A stretch of DNA of 45,011 nucleotides from contig DRPN01000181.1 of assembly GCA_011374625.1 (NCBI GenBank), forward strand, positions 1 through 45,011. The letters run 5' to 3'. The DNA is from Bacteroidota bacterium (GTDB lineage Bacteria > Bacteroidota > Bacteroidia > Bacteroidales > VadinHA17). Numbering within the stretch: the first letter of the stretch is position 1; every line of letters begins with the position of its first letter. The position numbers and the translations under genes are program-made. Positions 32,231 to 40,685 of this stretch are shown one piece after another. The notes beneath the pieces were generated by a model. That model saw nothing but the letters and a program-made list of their open reading frames with translations. It made no database searches and was not told the origin of the DNA.

Positions 32231-33319
32231 ATGTATAAAATCAATATGTTTATCATCCTGCTGGCCGCAATGACCTTCTCACTCCGGGGACAGGAAAGTG
32301 TTACGGCCCCGGATACCACGCAAAAAAAGGCGACGGAGAAAAAGTTTGTAACTCAGGATAAAGGAGATACGATTGTCATAAAAGTAGGGGAAAAAAACGT
32401 CATTTTGTCCGAAGATGCAGAAGATGCTACGGTAATGAACCGGTCAGAAACGGAAACAGAGAGTAAATCGTCTTCTGATAAGAAAAACGGAAGGGTTATT
32501 TATCAAGCAAAAGACAACGGAGATGAATATACGGTGACAGTGGGGAGTGAGGAGAATCCGATTGTGGAATATATTGAAGGAGATGATACGATTTATGTCA
32601 GATGGGGCAAAAAAGGAATAAAGATCATTGAGACCCCGAATGGCTCGATTATTAAGATCATCAAAGATTATGAACGGCCGGAAAAGAGCAAGAAAAAAAG
32701 AAATAAATTCAAAGGTAATTGGCAGGGATTTGAGTTTGGAGTGAACAATTACCTGACTCCCGACTTCCGGTTTCCCGGAGATTTTCTGGAGGTTTATGAC
32801 GGAAAAGCATATAATCTTAATTTCAATCTGATACAGTACAGCATGAATCTTTCACACTCGGGGAAGGTAGGATTAGTAACCGGCCTCGGATTTCGCATGA
32901 ATGATTATAAACTGACAGGAAACAACAGCATTACGGAAGACGGTACGGGCTATATTGTCAGCTTACCCTATGAACAGAATCTGAAAATGTCGAAATTGCA
33001 TGTTAACTATTTTACCGTTCCTTTACTTTTAGAATTTCATACAGGGAATTACAGCAAAGGATTCAGGATGGGTTTTGGTGTGATTGGAAGCCTGAAACTG
33101 CGATCTTATACCAAAGTAAAATGGTATCAAAACGGGAACAAATACAAAAATAAAAGCAAAGGAGATTTTAATATCTCCCCGTTGGATATGGCAGCCACCA
33201 TACGTGCAGGGGTAAACAAATTTGATATTTATGCCAACTACAGTATGGTTCCTTTGTTTAAAAAAGACCAGGGACCTGAAGTGTATCCGCTGGCAGTAGG
33301 CGTTGGTTTCCGGTTTTAG
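32231..33319 (+). CDS. Outer-membrane beta-barrel protein of the ECF operon
   Basis: A 362-residue protein with a signal peptide (about 1-20, ending LRGQES). A charged periplasmic region of about 125 residues follows, with repeated K/E/D-rich beta hairpins (DTIVIKVGEKNVILSED, YTVTVGSEENPIVEYIEGDD). A C-terminal barrel domain (about 160-362) ends in VGVGFRF. The barrel part resembles the PorT-like or OmpA-like small beta barrels common in Bacteroidetes. It follows the predicted anti-sigma gene by 64 bases and is probably part of the same transcript. A sensor or target of the sigma circuit is plausible but not shown. Confidence 0.75.
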   Translation: MYKINMFIILLAAMTFSLRGQESVTAPDTTQKKATEKKFVTQDKGDTIVIKVGEKNVILSEDAEDATVMNRSETETESKSSSDKKNGRVIYQAKDNGDEYTVTVGSEENPIVEYIEGDDTIYVRWGKKGIKIIETPNGSIIKIIKDYERPEKSKKKRNKFKGNWQGFEFGVNNYLTPDFRFPGDFLEVYDGKAYNLNFNLIQYSMNLSHSGKVGLVTGLGFRMNDYKLTGNNSITEDGTGYIVSLPYEQNLKMSKLHVNYFTVPLLLEFHTGNYSKGFRMGFGVIGSLKLRSYTKVKWYQNGNKYKNKSKGDFNISPLDMAATIRAGVNKFDIYANYSMVPLFKKDQGPEVYPLAVGVGFRF

Positions 33320-33361
33320 ACTGGCGGATTTCGGGATAATAAATACACCAAATATTTATTC

Positions 33362-33445
33362 CAAATCCGCAATAGAAAACCCAAAATGTTTTCTATTGCG
33401 GAACGACAAAGTATTTCATCTGTTTTGGCTTTTCACCAAAACAAT
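33362..33445 (-). repeat. 84-base intergenic repeat, family 1, inverted copy
   Basis: The reverse complement nearly matches 19931-20014. Here the second stem is perfect over 15 bases: TCCGCAATAGAAAAC (33366-33380) and GTTTTCTATTGCGGA (33388-33402) around CCAAAAT. The second stem-loop, GTTTTGG/CCAAAAC, is also intact. It lies just after the ECF-operon barrel gene and may double as its transcription end. Confidence 0.7.
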
Positions 33446-34058
33446 GAATAGTCCCCCGATTTAAGGTATCTCTTTTCCCTACTCCCTGGCTTTCCAGGAA
33501 CTGATTTCCCGGATTTCTTCCGGTATCTATGAAAATACTAAGACTAACTCCGGCCTTCTCCCTGCCTTCGGTCTCCCTTGGCGCAGGAAACCTCACTCAC
33601 TATTATACCTCCTTGCTCTTAACGCCTTCATTGGTAGAGATATAGACTATCGTCGACCCGGATCTTTTCTAAGGATGGTATCCGTATTTCCCCTCTGTCG
33701 TGTAGAGCCGGCAGGCTCTCACAGGCTCCCCGAAAATCCTCCTGATCATTCGCCTTGCTATAACACTCCGATCATTCCTTAGTATCCCGTCTCTTTCAAT
33801 ACTTCGGTGCTGTCCCTGTCAAACAGAATACAAAGACTATGGTATTATTATAATTTCCGAAGCTATCACACGGCTTTTGACCTCGCTGTTTAGGCGTCAT
33901 GCAGGCATCTCTTCCTACTGCAAAGCTCGCTTCCGGCTGGCGGCAAACCTTTACCGGACAGGATTTGTTACCTACAGGATTTCTTCAAAAAGTTTCAAAG
34001 AACTTAGGCTCCTTATCCTCTTTTTCAGGACTTAGCCTGTCGCAACGGGCTTGTTACT
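33446..34058 (-). other. Unassigned non-coding stretch, possible structured RNA or decayed mobile element
   Basis: About 610 bases between two convergent genes without a credible protein in any frame. Several short stems are visible, such as AGAGCCGGCAGGCTCT (33704-33719, perfect 6-base arms) and CCGGATTTCTTCCGG. The composition is less AT-rich than other gaps. On the minus strand the sequence looks like structured RNA, and a fragment of a group II intron's 5' part came to mind. No reverse transcriptase and no domain V (AGC...GUUC with GAAA) could be found, so this is only a guess. I cannot name it. Confidence 0.35.
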
Positions 34059-35483
34059 TTAATACCGGTAATGTTCCGGTTTATACGGACCTTCCTGCGG
34101 TACTCCGATATATTCGGCCTGTTCCCTGGTCATTTTGGTAAGATGAACCCCCAGTTGCGGCAGGTGCAATCTTGCTACTTCTTCATCCAGGTATTTGGGC
34201 AGCCGGTAAACGCCGATTTTATAATCCTTTTTCCATAGTTCGATCTGTGCCAGTATCTGGTTAGAGAAGGAGTTACTCATCACAAAGGAAGAATGACCTG
34301 TGGCACAACCCAGGTTAACCAGGCGCCCTTCAGCCAACAGGATAATGGAATGTCCATCCGGAAAAATATATTGATCTACCTGAGGTTTTATATTGACTTT
34401 TTTAATACCCGGGAATTTCTCCAGTTCATCCACCTGTATCTCATTGTCAAAATGGCCGATATTACAGACAATAGCCTGGTCTTTCATTTTGGCCATGTGG
34501 TCGATGGTAATCACATCCCTGTTTCCGGTAGCTGTCACATAGATATTTCCGATTTCCAGGGCCTCTTCGACAGTCTTCACCTCAAACCCTTCCATGGCAG
34601 CCTGCAGGGCACAGATAGGATCAATCTCCGTAACAATCACACGGGCTCCGAAATTCCGCATCGAATGAGCCGATCCTTTCCCCACATCGCCATACCCGCA
34701 TACGACAACCACCTTGCCGGCAATCATGATATCGGTAGCACGTTTGATTCCGTCGGCCAATGACTCACGGCAACCATACAGATTATCAAATTTAGATTTG
34801 GTCACGGAATCATTCACGTTAATAGCCGGCGCCAGCAGTTCATTCTTTTCCCGCATCTGATACAGCCGGTGCACACCGGTAGTAGTTTCTTCGGAAACGC
34901 CTTTCCACTCAGCCACCAGACGATGCCATTTGTTCGAATCTTCTTCATAGATTCTTCGTAAGGTATTCAGGATGATCTGCTCTTCTCTGTTGGACGGTTT
35001 TTCGTTCAGCAAGTCAGGATTTTCTTCGATCTTATAGCCTTTATGGATGATCAGAGTAGCATCTCCGCCATCGTCCACCACCAGGTTAGGCCCTTTACCG
35101 TCCGGGAAAGAAAGTGCCTGCGTAGTACTCCACCAGTATTCCTCCAGAGACTCTCCTTTCCAGGCAAAGACCGGGATACCTTTTTCGGCGATAGCTGCTG
35201 CAGCATGGTCTTGGGTGGAAAAAATATTACAACTGGCCCAACGTACATCTGCTCCCAGCTCCGTCAACGTCTCAATCAACACGGCCGTTTGGACGGTCAT
35301 ATGGAGAGATCCGGTGATCCGGGCGCCTTTCAATGGTTTTTCGGCAGCATATTTCTTACGTATAGCCATCAAACCGGGCATTTCTTTTTCCGCCAATTCA
35401 ATCTCTTTCCTGCCAAAAGAGGCCAGGGATATATCCTTTATCTTATAGGGTAATGTTGACACAATAGAATCCGTAATGTTCAT
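34059..35483 (-). CDS. ahcY: Adenosylhomocysteinase
   Basis: A cytosolic NAD-dependent enzyme that splits S-adenosylhomocysteine into adenosine and homocysteine, relieving product inhibition of methyltransferases. The 474 residues match the longer bacterial form with an insert around residues 150-190. Conserved motifs are [16 protein letters not shown] (about 58-73), [16 protein letters not shown] (about 84-99), DDGGDAT (about 137-143), the NAD-binding [14 protein letters not shown] (about 258-272) and the terminal KPEHYRY. The promoter matches Bacteroidetes elements (-33 TTG, 21-base spacer, TACTTTTG) inside the end of ribF, so it can be transcribed separately. Identification is secure. Confidence 0.97.
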   Translation of the reverse strand: MNITDSIVSTLPYKIKDISLASFGRKEIELAEKEMPGLMAIRKKYAAEKPLKGARITGSLHMTVQTAVLIETLTELGADVRWASCNIFSTQDHAAAAIAEKGIPVFAWKGESLEEYWWSTTQALSFPDGKGPNLVVDDGGDATLIIHKGYKIEENPDLLNEKPSNREEQIILNTLRRIYEEDSNKWHRLVAEWKGVSEETTTGVHRLYQMREKNELLAPAINVNDSVTKSKFDNLYGCRESLADGIKRATDIMIAGKVVVVCGYGDVGKGSAHSMRNFGARVIVTEIDPICALQAAMEGFEVKTVEEALEIGNIYVTATGNRDVITIDHMAKMKDQAIVCNIGHFDNEIQVDELEKFPGIKKVNIKPQVDQYIFPDGHSIILLAEGRLVNLGCATGHSSFVMSNSFSNQILAQIELWKKDYKIGVYRLPKYLDEEVARLHLPQLGVHLTKMTREQAEYIGVPQEGPYKPEHYRY

Positions 35484-35509
35484 TTGATTATTTGTTTAAA
35501 TTTGTTATG

Positions 35510-35541
35510 CAAAAGTAATATTATTTTTTGTCCCGCAGCAA
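35510..35541 (-). promoter_or_regulatory. ahcY promoter: TTG - 21 bp - TACTTTTG
   Basis: On the minus strand TACTTTTG (35517-35510) matches TAnnTTTG exactly. TTG (35541-35539) lies 21 bases upstream, close to the usual Bacteroidetes -33/-7 spacing. It overlaps the 3' end of ribF and sits 27 bases before the ahcY start, the best full promoter seen in the window. Confidence 0.6.
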
Positions 35542-36459
35542 CTTCATAGCAATCTGTTTATCCTTTTCCAGTTGCCGTGCCAATTCTTCTACTCCTTCAA
35601 ATTTTTTTTCGTCCCGAATACGGTCCACGAAGGTCACGGTTACATCCTGGCCATAAATATCTCCGTGAAAATCAAAAATATGCACTTCTATAGTTTTATC
35701 CGGCACGCCATGATTGACCGTAGGACGTATTCCTATATTCAGCATCCCGCCAAAGGATCGTCCCGAAAGAAATACCTGCACCGCATAGACCCCGTCGCCG
35801 GGAATCAGCTTATGCTCGTCATCAGGACATATATTGGCCGTAGGAAAGCCCAGGCTGCGGCCAATTCGTTTGCCTCCTACAATCCGTCCGAAAATAAAAT
35901 AAGGATACCCGAGTAACTTTTCGGCATGACACACATCCCCTGACCACAGGACTTCCCGTATAAGGGTAGAACTCACCTCTTTACCGTCCACTTTCATGGC
36001 TTCCACTCTTACCACATCAAAACCAGCTTTTTCAGCATATTCCCGCATCTTCTCATAGTTTCCTTTCCGATCCTTCCCAAAAACATGATTAAATCCCATA
36101 ACCAATGTATGGATATGCAGGGAACCTACCAGTATGTTCTCCACGAATTCCCAGGCCGACATATTACGGATCTCCTCTGAGAATGGGAGTATTATCATGT
36201 GATCAATGCCGCATGCTTCCAACAGTTCCTGCTTCCCTTTCAGGGTGGAAAGATATTTCAGTTTTTCCGTCTGATGATTCAGTACAAGTCTGGGATGAGG
36301 CCAAAACGTCAGGATCACAGTCTCTCCACCACTATTGACACCTATTTCCTTCATCCTGTCGAAGAGATACCTGTGACCCACGTGCACACCATCAAAAATC
36401 CCGATACCCACCACAGGCTTATTTATTTTAAACTCCTCTAAAGAATAATATACATGCAT
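35521..36459 (-). CDS. ribF: Bifunctional riboflavin kinase / FAD synthetase
   Basis: A cytosolic two-domain enzyme that phosphorylates riboflavin to FMN and adenylylates FMN to FAD. The N-terminal nucleotidyltransferase domain has GIFDGVHVGHRYLF (about 20-33), LTFWPHPRLVL and VMGFNHVFGKDRKGN. The C-terminal kinase domain (from about 185) has GRIVGGKRIGRSLGFPTANI, then GVYAVQV and the KTIEVHIFDFHGDIYG catalytic region. The 312 residues are typical. A TAACTTTG element lies 22 bases before the start. It precedes ahcY on the same strand. Confidence 0.96.
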   Translation of the reverse strand: MHVYYSLEEFKINKPVVGIGIFDGVHVGHRYLFDRMKEIGVNSGGETVILTFWPHPRLVLNHQTEKLKYLSTLKGKQELLEACGIDHMIILPFSEEIRNMSAWEFVENILVGSLHIHTLVMGFNHVFGKDRKGNYEKMREYAEKAGFDVVRVEAMKVDGKEVSSTLIREVLWSGDVCHAEKLLGYPYFIFGRIVGGKRIGRSLGFPTANICPDDEHKLIPGDGVYAVQVFLSGRSFGGMLNIGIRPTVNHGVPDKTIEVHIFDFHGDIYGQDVTVTFVDRIRDEKKFEGVEELARQLEKDKQIAMKLLRDKK

Positions 36460-36481
36460 TCCGATATTCCTGTTTTAGCTG

Positions 36482-36489
36482 CAAAGTTA
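36482..36489 (-). promoter_or_regulatory. -7 promoter element of ribF (TAACTTTG)
   Basis: On the minus strand TAACTTTG is an exact TAnnTTTG match, 22 bases before the ribF start codon at 36459. No clear -33 element was seen. Confidence 0.5.
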
Positions 36490-36505
36490 AAAAAAGAAGT
36501 GTATG

Positions 36506-36760
36506 TTATTCCGGACTTCCCTGTAAAAGCGTTTTCTCAGGATGAAATCGGATAAGCTCGTGTTTTTTGTTAACCACGTATAACTTCTGATAAGCCTGCT
36601 TTACGAAACTCCCCCAATACGTAAAAAAGATTCCTGGGGACAACCTTTCGCTGAAATTACCCTGGGCCGTCAAAAGAAATACCATTTGGCCGGATAGGAA
36701 CTGACCAGTCCTAAAAGCCTGGTTGTCTTTGCACAAGGATATCATTATTTTGGTCTTCAC
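36506..36760 (-). pseudogene. Short unassigned ORF after the debranching-enzyme stub
   Basis: An 84-residue ORF overlapping the debranching remnant by four bases. I recognise no motif; the C-terminal part (KLYVVNKKHELIRFHPEKTL) looks more protein-like than the rest. It may be another decayed piece of the gene that once stood here, or simply open by chance. Confidence 0.2.
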
Positions 36761-36990
36761 AAGAAAAGGTTTGGCATGCCGGAAACTGTAAAATCAATAC
36801 CGGATAACAACACATACTGTTCGCCTCCGAAAGCTTCTATGGGACATACCAGCCGACCATGATACTTACGGGTGTTGCATCCGTTTATGGGAAAAGAAGC
36901 ATATGATCCGGCACGGTTGGAACGGAAGATTTCCCTGTTCAGGGAATATTCAAGATTTACCGGTTGTTCTTTACCAAATTGATAACTCAT
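36757..36990 (-). pseudogene. N-terminal stub of a glycogen debranching enzyme
   Basis: The 77-residue ORF (LEYSLNREIFRSNRAGSYAS, then NGCNTRKYHGRLVCP, then EQYVLLSGIDFTV) matches the N-terminal domain of bacterial glycogen debranching enzymes, which have NxEW/REI..TN..GxYAS..I.GxNTRxYHGLLV and VLLSxLDETV. The full enzyme has roughly 650 residues; here everything after the first ~70 is missing. The start codon appears original, so a deletion removed the 3' part. No other glycogen gene is nearby. Confidence 0.75.
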
Positions 36991-37070
36991 TCATTTTTAT
37001 GTAAAAACCGATTTGCCAGAAACATTAATTCTCTTTCTTTCTACATATAAGTTTTATGCTATGAAACGAA

Positions 37071-37256
37071 CATGAATTTTTTTATTCCGCCACAAAACCG
37101 ATCATTTTCACCTCTTACAAAGATGATGACCATGGAGGAGACACCAATGGCGACGGGAGTGTAACCACCCCCGGAAATGGAGACCGGGAAGGAATATATG
37201 ATGATAATGCCAGCATCCGGATAACCTGGAGCAACATCAGTTACGACAGTCATTAA
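37071..37256 (+). pseudogene. Remnant of a beta-helix surface protein
   Basis: A frame without a start codon, not in the ORF track, reads KPIIFTSYKDDDHGGDTNGD, then GIYDDNASIRITWSNISY, and stops at 37254-37256. The pattern PI(V/I)FTSxKDDxxGGDTNGDG...GDWxGIY is common in right-handed beta-helix regions of large T9SS-secreted Bacteroidetes proteins. Only one or two rungs remain. A strong terminator lies 28 bases downstream. Confidence 0.6.
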
Positions 37257-37284
37257 AAAACATTTCAAACAACTATGCAACAAA

Positions 37285-37317
37285 CAGGCCGGATATAATT
37301 TCCGGTCTGCTTTTTTT
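37285..37317 (+). terminator. Rho-independent terminator
   Basis: CAGGCCGGA / TCCGGTCTG (9 pairs, one G-U) with a 7-base loop runs into CTTTTTTT. It follows the beta-helix remnant on the plus strand and is probably a relic of that gene's 3' end. It could also still insulate the VanZ gene. Confidence 0.7.
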
Positions 37318-37448
37318 CTGTCGGAATATAATTTTCAGGTCATATAATTACAGATCCTCTGAAGGAAGACTGATTCAAAAAAGCCAAAGGAAACCTGCTT
37401 ATAAATTTTTTTCCTGCAGTCTGTATACATCAGCCTGAAAAATTTATG

Positions 37449-37456
37449 TAGGTTTG
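37449..37456 (+). promoter_or_regulatory. Possible -7 promoter element of the VanZ gene (TAGGTTTG)
   Basis: An exact TAnnTTTG match 62 bases before ATG 37518. No good -33 element is visible. Confidence 0.35.
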
Positions 37457-37517
37457 TCCTTGTTTTACCAGGTTTTGGTATCTGCCGGTATTCCGGTAAA
37501 ACGATGACTGAAAGGAA

Positions 37518-37961
37518 ATGGCAAAACTTATTTCATATTTCATCTCACGGAACGCCCGGTATTACCGGAATTTTTTCTGTATTTGGCTCTCCCTGATCCT
37601 TTTTGTTTCTTCCCTCCCCAATTTGTCAAATCCGGATGTAATCATGTGCGGCCGTGAGATACGGGTAGACCATCTGGTCCATTGGTTTCAGTATATGATC
37701 CTTTCATTTCTGATGGTCTCCTGGCAATTCAAAAAAGCCCCTTCATTACTCCGGAAAATTATTTTTTACACCCTGGTCATAGGTATAGCCATCGCAGTAG
37801 GTGATGAAGCCCACCAACTCCTGATTCCCGGCAGATCTTTTACCTATATGGATATGCTCTCTAATTTTCTGGGGGTTATCTCCGGAGTGTTTCTATCAGA
37901 CTTGTTTTGGAGACCAGTCACAAAAGGAAAACCACAAAAGACCGGGAAAACGGGGTTGTAA
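37518..37961 (+). CDS. VanZ-like family membrane protein
   Basis: A 147-residue inner-membrane protein with about four hydrophobic segments. The family signature GDEAHQLLIPGRSFTYMDMLSNFLGVISG (D/E-x-x-Q...PGRxxxxxDxxxNxxG) is clear, as is VDHLVHWFQYMIL earlier. VanZ in enterococci gives low-level teicoplanin resistance, but most VanZ-like proteins have no established function and this call implies no resistance. It converges on the flippase gene with only four bases between the two stop codons and no terminator hairpin between them. Confidence 0.85.
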   Translation: MAKLISYFISRNARYYRNFFCIWLSLILFVSSLPNLSNPDVIMCGREIRVDHLVHWFQYMILSFLMVSWQFKKAPSLLRKIIFYTLVIGIAIAVGDEAHQLLIPGRSFTYMDMLSNFLGVISGVFLSDLFWRPVTKGKPQKTGKTGL

Positions 37962-37965
37962 CCCC

Positions 37966-39411
37966 CTACTCTTTCACCGAAACAAGAATGGTTATCATCT
38001 GTTTCAGCGGAATTAGTTTTATCATCACGGCCAGCAACAGGGATAAAGCAAGCTGAATGAGATATCCGGTCAAGGGGTTCATTCCCGAGCCATACAAGAT
38101 CAAGCTTGTAAGTGTAATTATCCCGGCAAAAACAAACGTACGTAACGGAACCATTCGGTTTACGGGCATCCGTAACCGGCGGCTGACCATCAGAATCTGT
38201 ATAATCCCTATCCCTGCCTGGGTAACCAAGCTGGCCCAGGCAGCACCGATGGTCTGAAAACGGGGAATAAGAATGAAATTCAAAAGGATATTCAACAAAA
38301 ATCCTCCTGCCGCCAGCCAGCTTAATTGTTTGATATCTCCGCGAGCCGTAAGTAACGTTCCGAACAAATATCCGGAAGATGCGAATATCAGGGCAACCAT
38401 CAATAAACCCAACACATCGGAGGAAGCTTCTGCATGACTCAGGTAGAGAAAATGCATTACAGGATAACGGTAAATAATAGTGGTTATTCCCAGAATCAGT
38501 ATCGGGATCATCATAAGCAGAAAGGCAAATTTTACCAGCTCGGTTACGGGCTTATCTTCCTTGATCATCCTGGAAAACAATGGCAGTAAAATCACGGAAA
38601 AAAGGTACGCATACATAACAAAAGCATCCAACAGTCTGAAAGCCTGTGCGTATATCCCTGCCTGGCGGGCCCCGTCAGGCAGCATACGCTCCAGCATAAC
38701 CGAATCAACCCGGTAATACAAAGCCATTAAGAAGGTGAGCACGGCAAAAGGGAAACTTTCGCGGACGATCCTGAAGAAAAACATCTTGTCAAAACGGGGA
38801 CGGAAAAATTTCGTTTTGGTAAGCACCAGAATAAACGCCGCCACAGCAACAATGCCATAAGCCAGAGACTGCAGATAGACATACCACTCTATCCGGAAAG
38901 GCTGGTCGGTTACATGCCCCCATAATACGATACCCACCAGAAGAATCATTAGTATGCGGTCGGCTACAGATAGCACACTATCGGTTTTAAAAAGATGAAG
39001 CCCTGTAATATTAGACCGGAAAAACAAGATAAGGGATGCCAGAAACTGATTCAATATCAGGAACCATAGCAGGTGAAGCTGGCGGGGTGAATACCCCAAA
39101 ATAATGGCGATCGCTATAGAAACAATGACGTAAACCACCGCCAACAGTAACCGGATCAGAAACAACTGGGAAAACCAGACAGACAGTTTTTCAGGTTCAC
39201 GCGAGATAACCCGGTTATTGTAATTGGTGATTCCGGCATCCAGTAATATATTTAGCAAGAGGGAAAAACTGAACAAGGAAAAGTAAAACCCATAGGCCTC
39301 CGCTCCCGTAACATTCTGAACAGTGCGGTCGATTCCGAATATCCAGAAAGGTTTGACCACCAGGTTTAATGAAACCAATAAAATAAGATTCAAAAAAAAC
39401 TTTTTTTTCAA
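37966..39411 (-). CDS. Polysaccharide/oligosaccharide flippase (Wzx-like, MATE/MOP superfamily)
   Basis: A 481-residue inner-membrane protein with about 12-14 hydrophobic segments and basic loops. The N-terminus (LVVKPFWIFGIDRTVQNVTG, then AEAYGFYFSLFSFSLLLNIL) and the central motif YYRVDSVMLERMLPDGARQAGIYAQAFRLLDAF are typical of Wzx/RfbX-type flippases, which move lipid-linked sugar units across the membrane for surface polysaccharide assembly. The divergent GT4 glycosyltransferase 66 bases away supports a glycan role. A -7 element lies 28 bases upstream of the start. Confidence 0.85.
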   Translation of the reverse strand: MKKKFFLNLILLVSLNLVVKPFWIFGIDRTVQNVTGAEAYGFYFSLFSFSLLLNILLDAGITNYNNRVISREPEKLSVWFSQLFLIRLLLAVVYVIVSIAIAIILGYSPRQLHLLWFLILNQFLASLILFFRSNITGLHLFKTDSVLSVADRILMILLVGIVLWGHVTDQPFRIEWYVYLQSLAYGIVAVAAFILVLTKTKFFRPRFDKMFFFRIVRESFPFAVLTFLMALYYRVDSVMLERMLPDGARQAGIYAQAFRLLDAFVMYAYLFSVILLPLFSRMIKEDKPVTELVKFAFLLMMIPILILGITTIIYRYPVMHFLYLSHAEASSDVLGLLMVALIFASSGYLFGTLLTARGDIKQLSWLAAGGFLLNILLNFILIPRFQTIGAAWASLVTQAGIGIIQILMVSRRLRMPVNRMVPLRTFVFAGIITLTSLILYGSGMNPLTGYLIQLALSLLLAVMIKLIPLKQMITILVSVKE

Positions 39412-39438
39412 TCCTGATATTTTGGTTTATTTTACATG

Positions 39439-39446
39439 CAAAAGTA
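39439..39446 (-). promoter_or_regulatory. -7 promoter element of the flippase gene (TACTTTTG)
   Basis: On the minus strand TACTTTTG is an exact TAnnTTTG match 28 bases before the flippase start codon, within the 66-base divergent gap. Confidence 0.5.
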
Positions 39447-39477
39447 ATAAAGCCCTGTAAACAGAAAAGAGTCTTTC

Positions 39478-40605
39478 ATGAATATTGCCATAAATACCCG
39501 TTTTCTGATGCCCGGTAAGCTGGATGGCATCGGTTGGTTTACCTTCGAAGTAGCACGCCGTCTTGCCCGTGATCATCCTGAACATATTTTTTGTTTTTTC
39601 TTCGACCGGCCGTATGCTCCGGAGTTTATCGTCACCGAAAATGTTCAGCCGGTGATTCTCAGGCCTCCGGCCCGGCACCCGGTCTTATGGCATATATGGT
39701 TCCAGCATAGTTTGGCAAGATACTTGAAAAAACATCCTTTCGACCTGTTTTTTTCACCGGACGGTTTTATCCCCCTTCACGCCGGGGTCCCATCCATCCC
39801 GGTGATCCACGACCTGAACTTTATGCATTATCCCGGAGAACTCCCCAAAAGTGTCAACTGGTATTATCGACGTTATTTCCCCCGGTTTGCAGAAAGAGCG
39901 GCTCATATCATCACCGTTTCGGATTTTTCAAAAAAAGATATCACCCGACAGTTCGGGATCCCTCCTGAAAAGATCACTGTAGCCTGGAACGGAATTCATG
40001 AAGTTTTCAGCCCGCTCTCTGAAAAAACGAGAGAAGAAACCAGAAAACAATTTTCGGATGGAGATCCTTATTTTGTCCATATCGGATCATTACTGCCACG
40101 GAAAAACATACCCCGTATTCTTCAGGCTTTCGACCTGTTCCGGGCCTCTTCATCCGACCCCTGTAAACTGATGATCGCCGGCCGTCCCATGTTTGGAATG
40201 CGTGAGATTAAAAAGACGCTGCAAAATATGAAATATGCAGAAGATGTTATTATGGCCGGGAACCTTTCCCGCTGGGAAACCCACAGAATACTGGGTTCTG
40301 CCGAAGCGTTGATTTTTGCCTCTTATTTTGAGGGTTTCGGCATCCCTCCGGTTGAAGCCATGGCCTGTCATGTTCCCGTAATTGCCGCCCATGTAACGGC
40401 CATTCCAGAGGTGTGCGGGGATGCAGCCCTTTATGTGGATCCTTTCTCGTTAGAAAGCATCAGCCGGGCAATGCTCCGGATAAAAAAGGACCTCTTTTTA
40501 CGGAAGGAACTCGTCGAAAAAGGATCTCACAGAGCAACCCTTTTCAACTGGGATCATACTGCCGCAAAAGTCTGGAAAGTAATTGAACAAACAGTACAAA
40601 AATAA
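39478..40605 (+). CDS. GT4-family glycosyltransferase
   Basis: A 375-residue cytosolic or membrane-associated glycosyltransferase with the GT-B fold. The N-terminal acceptor domain opens NIAINTRFLMPGKLDGIGWF. The C-terminal donor domain has FVHIGSLLPRKNIPRILQAF (about 197-216) and the family motif EGFGIPPVEAMACHVPVIAA (E-x7-E, about 284-303), followed by GDAALYVDPFS. It probably transfers a hexose from a nucleotide sugar to a lipid-linked glycan; donor and acceptor cannot be read from sequence. It is divergent from the flippase. Confidence 0.9.
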   Translation: MNIAINTRFLMPGKLDGIGWFTFEVARRLARDHPEHIFCFFFDRPYAPEFIVTENVQPVILRPPARHPVLWHIWFQHSLARYLKKHPFDLFFSPDGFIPLHAGVPSIPVIHDLNFMHYPGELPKSVNWYYRRYFPRFAERAAHIITVSDFSKKDITRQFGIPPEKITVAWNGIHEVFSPLSEKTREETRKQFSDGDPYFVHIGSLLPRKNIPRILQAFDLFRASSSDPCKLMIAGRPMFGMREIKKTLQNMKYAEDVIMAGNLSRWETHRILGSAEALIFASYFEGFGIPPVEAMACHVPVIAAHVTAIPEVCGDAALYVDPFSLESISRAMLRIKKDLFLRKELVEKGSHRATLFNWDHTAAKVWKVIEQTVQK

Positions 40606-40685
40606 ACACGACCCAATCCTGAACCCGGAACCACTGATTATGAACCCAGAACAAATAACCTTAAACCCTGAACCATCAACCAGTC
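40606..40685 (+). repeat. Degenerate AACCCTGAACC-like tandem sequence
   Basis: The gap between the GT4 and RNase HII genes is made of loosely repeated units (CTGAACCCGGAACC, TGAACCCAGAAC, TTAAACCCTGAACC). It looks like a decayed short tandem repeat and may be strain-variable. No hairpin or promoter is clear. Confidence 0.4.

Noticed and set aside
33446-34058. tmRNA, RNase P RNA or 6S RNA
   Set aside because: Characteristic conserved sequences of these RNAs could not be found in either strand.
33899-34141. 80-residue plus-strand ORF before ahcY
   Set aside because: Overlaps the end of ahcY in antisense and reads like translated non-coding RNA.
35047-35448. Plus-strand ORFs of 133-136 residues opposite ahcY
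   Set aside because: Shadow frames of a highly conserved enzyme.
37059-37283. 74-residue minus-strand ORF
   Set aside because: The plus frame at the same place matches a beta-helix fragment, which explains the open frame.
37518-37961. Glycopeptide resistance determinant from the VanZ resemblance
   Set aside because: VanZ-like proteins are widespread without any van operon; no other resistance gene is present.
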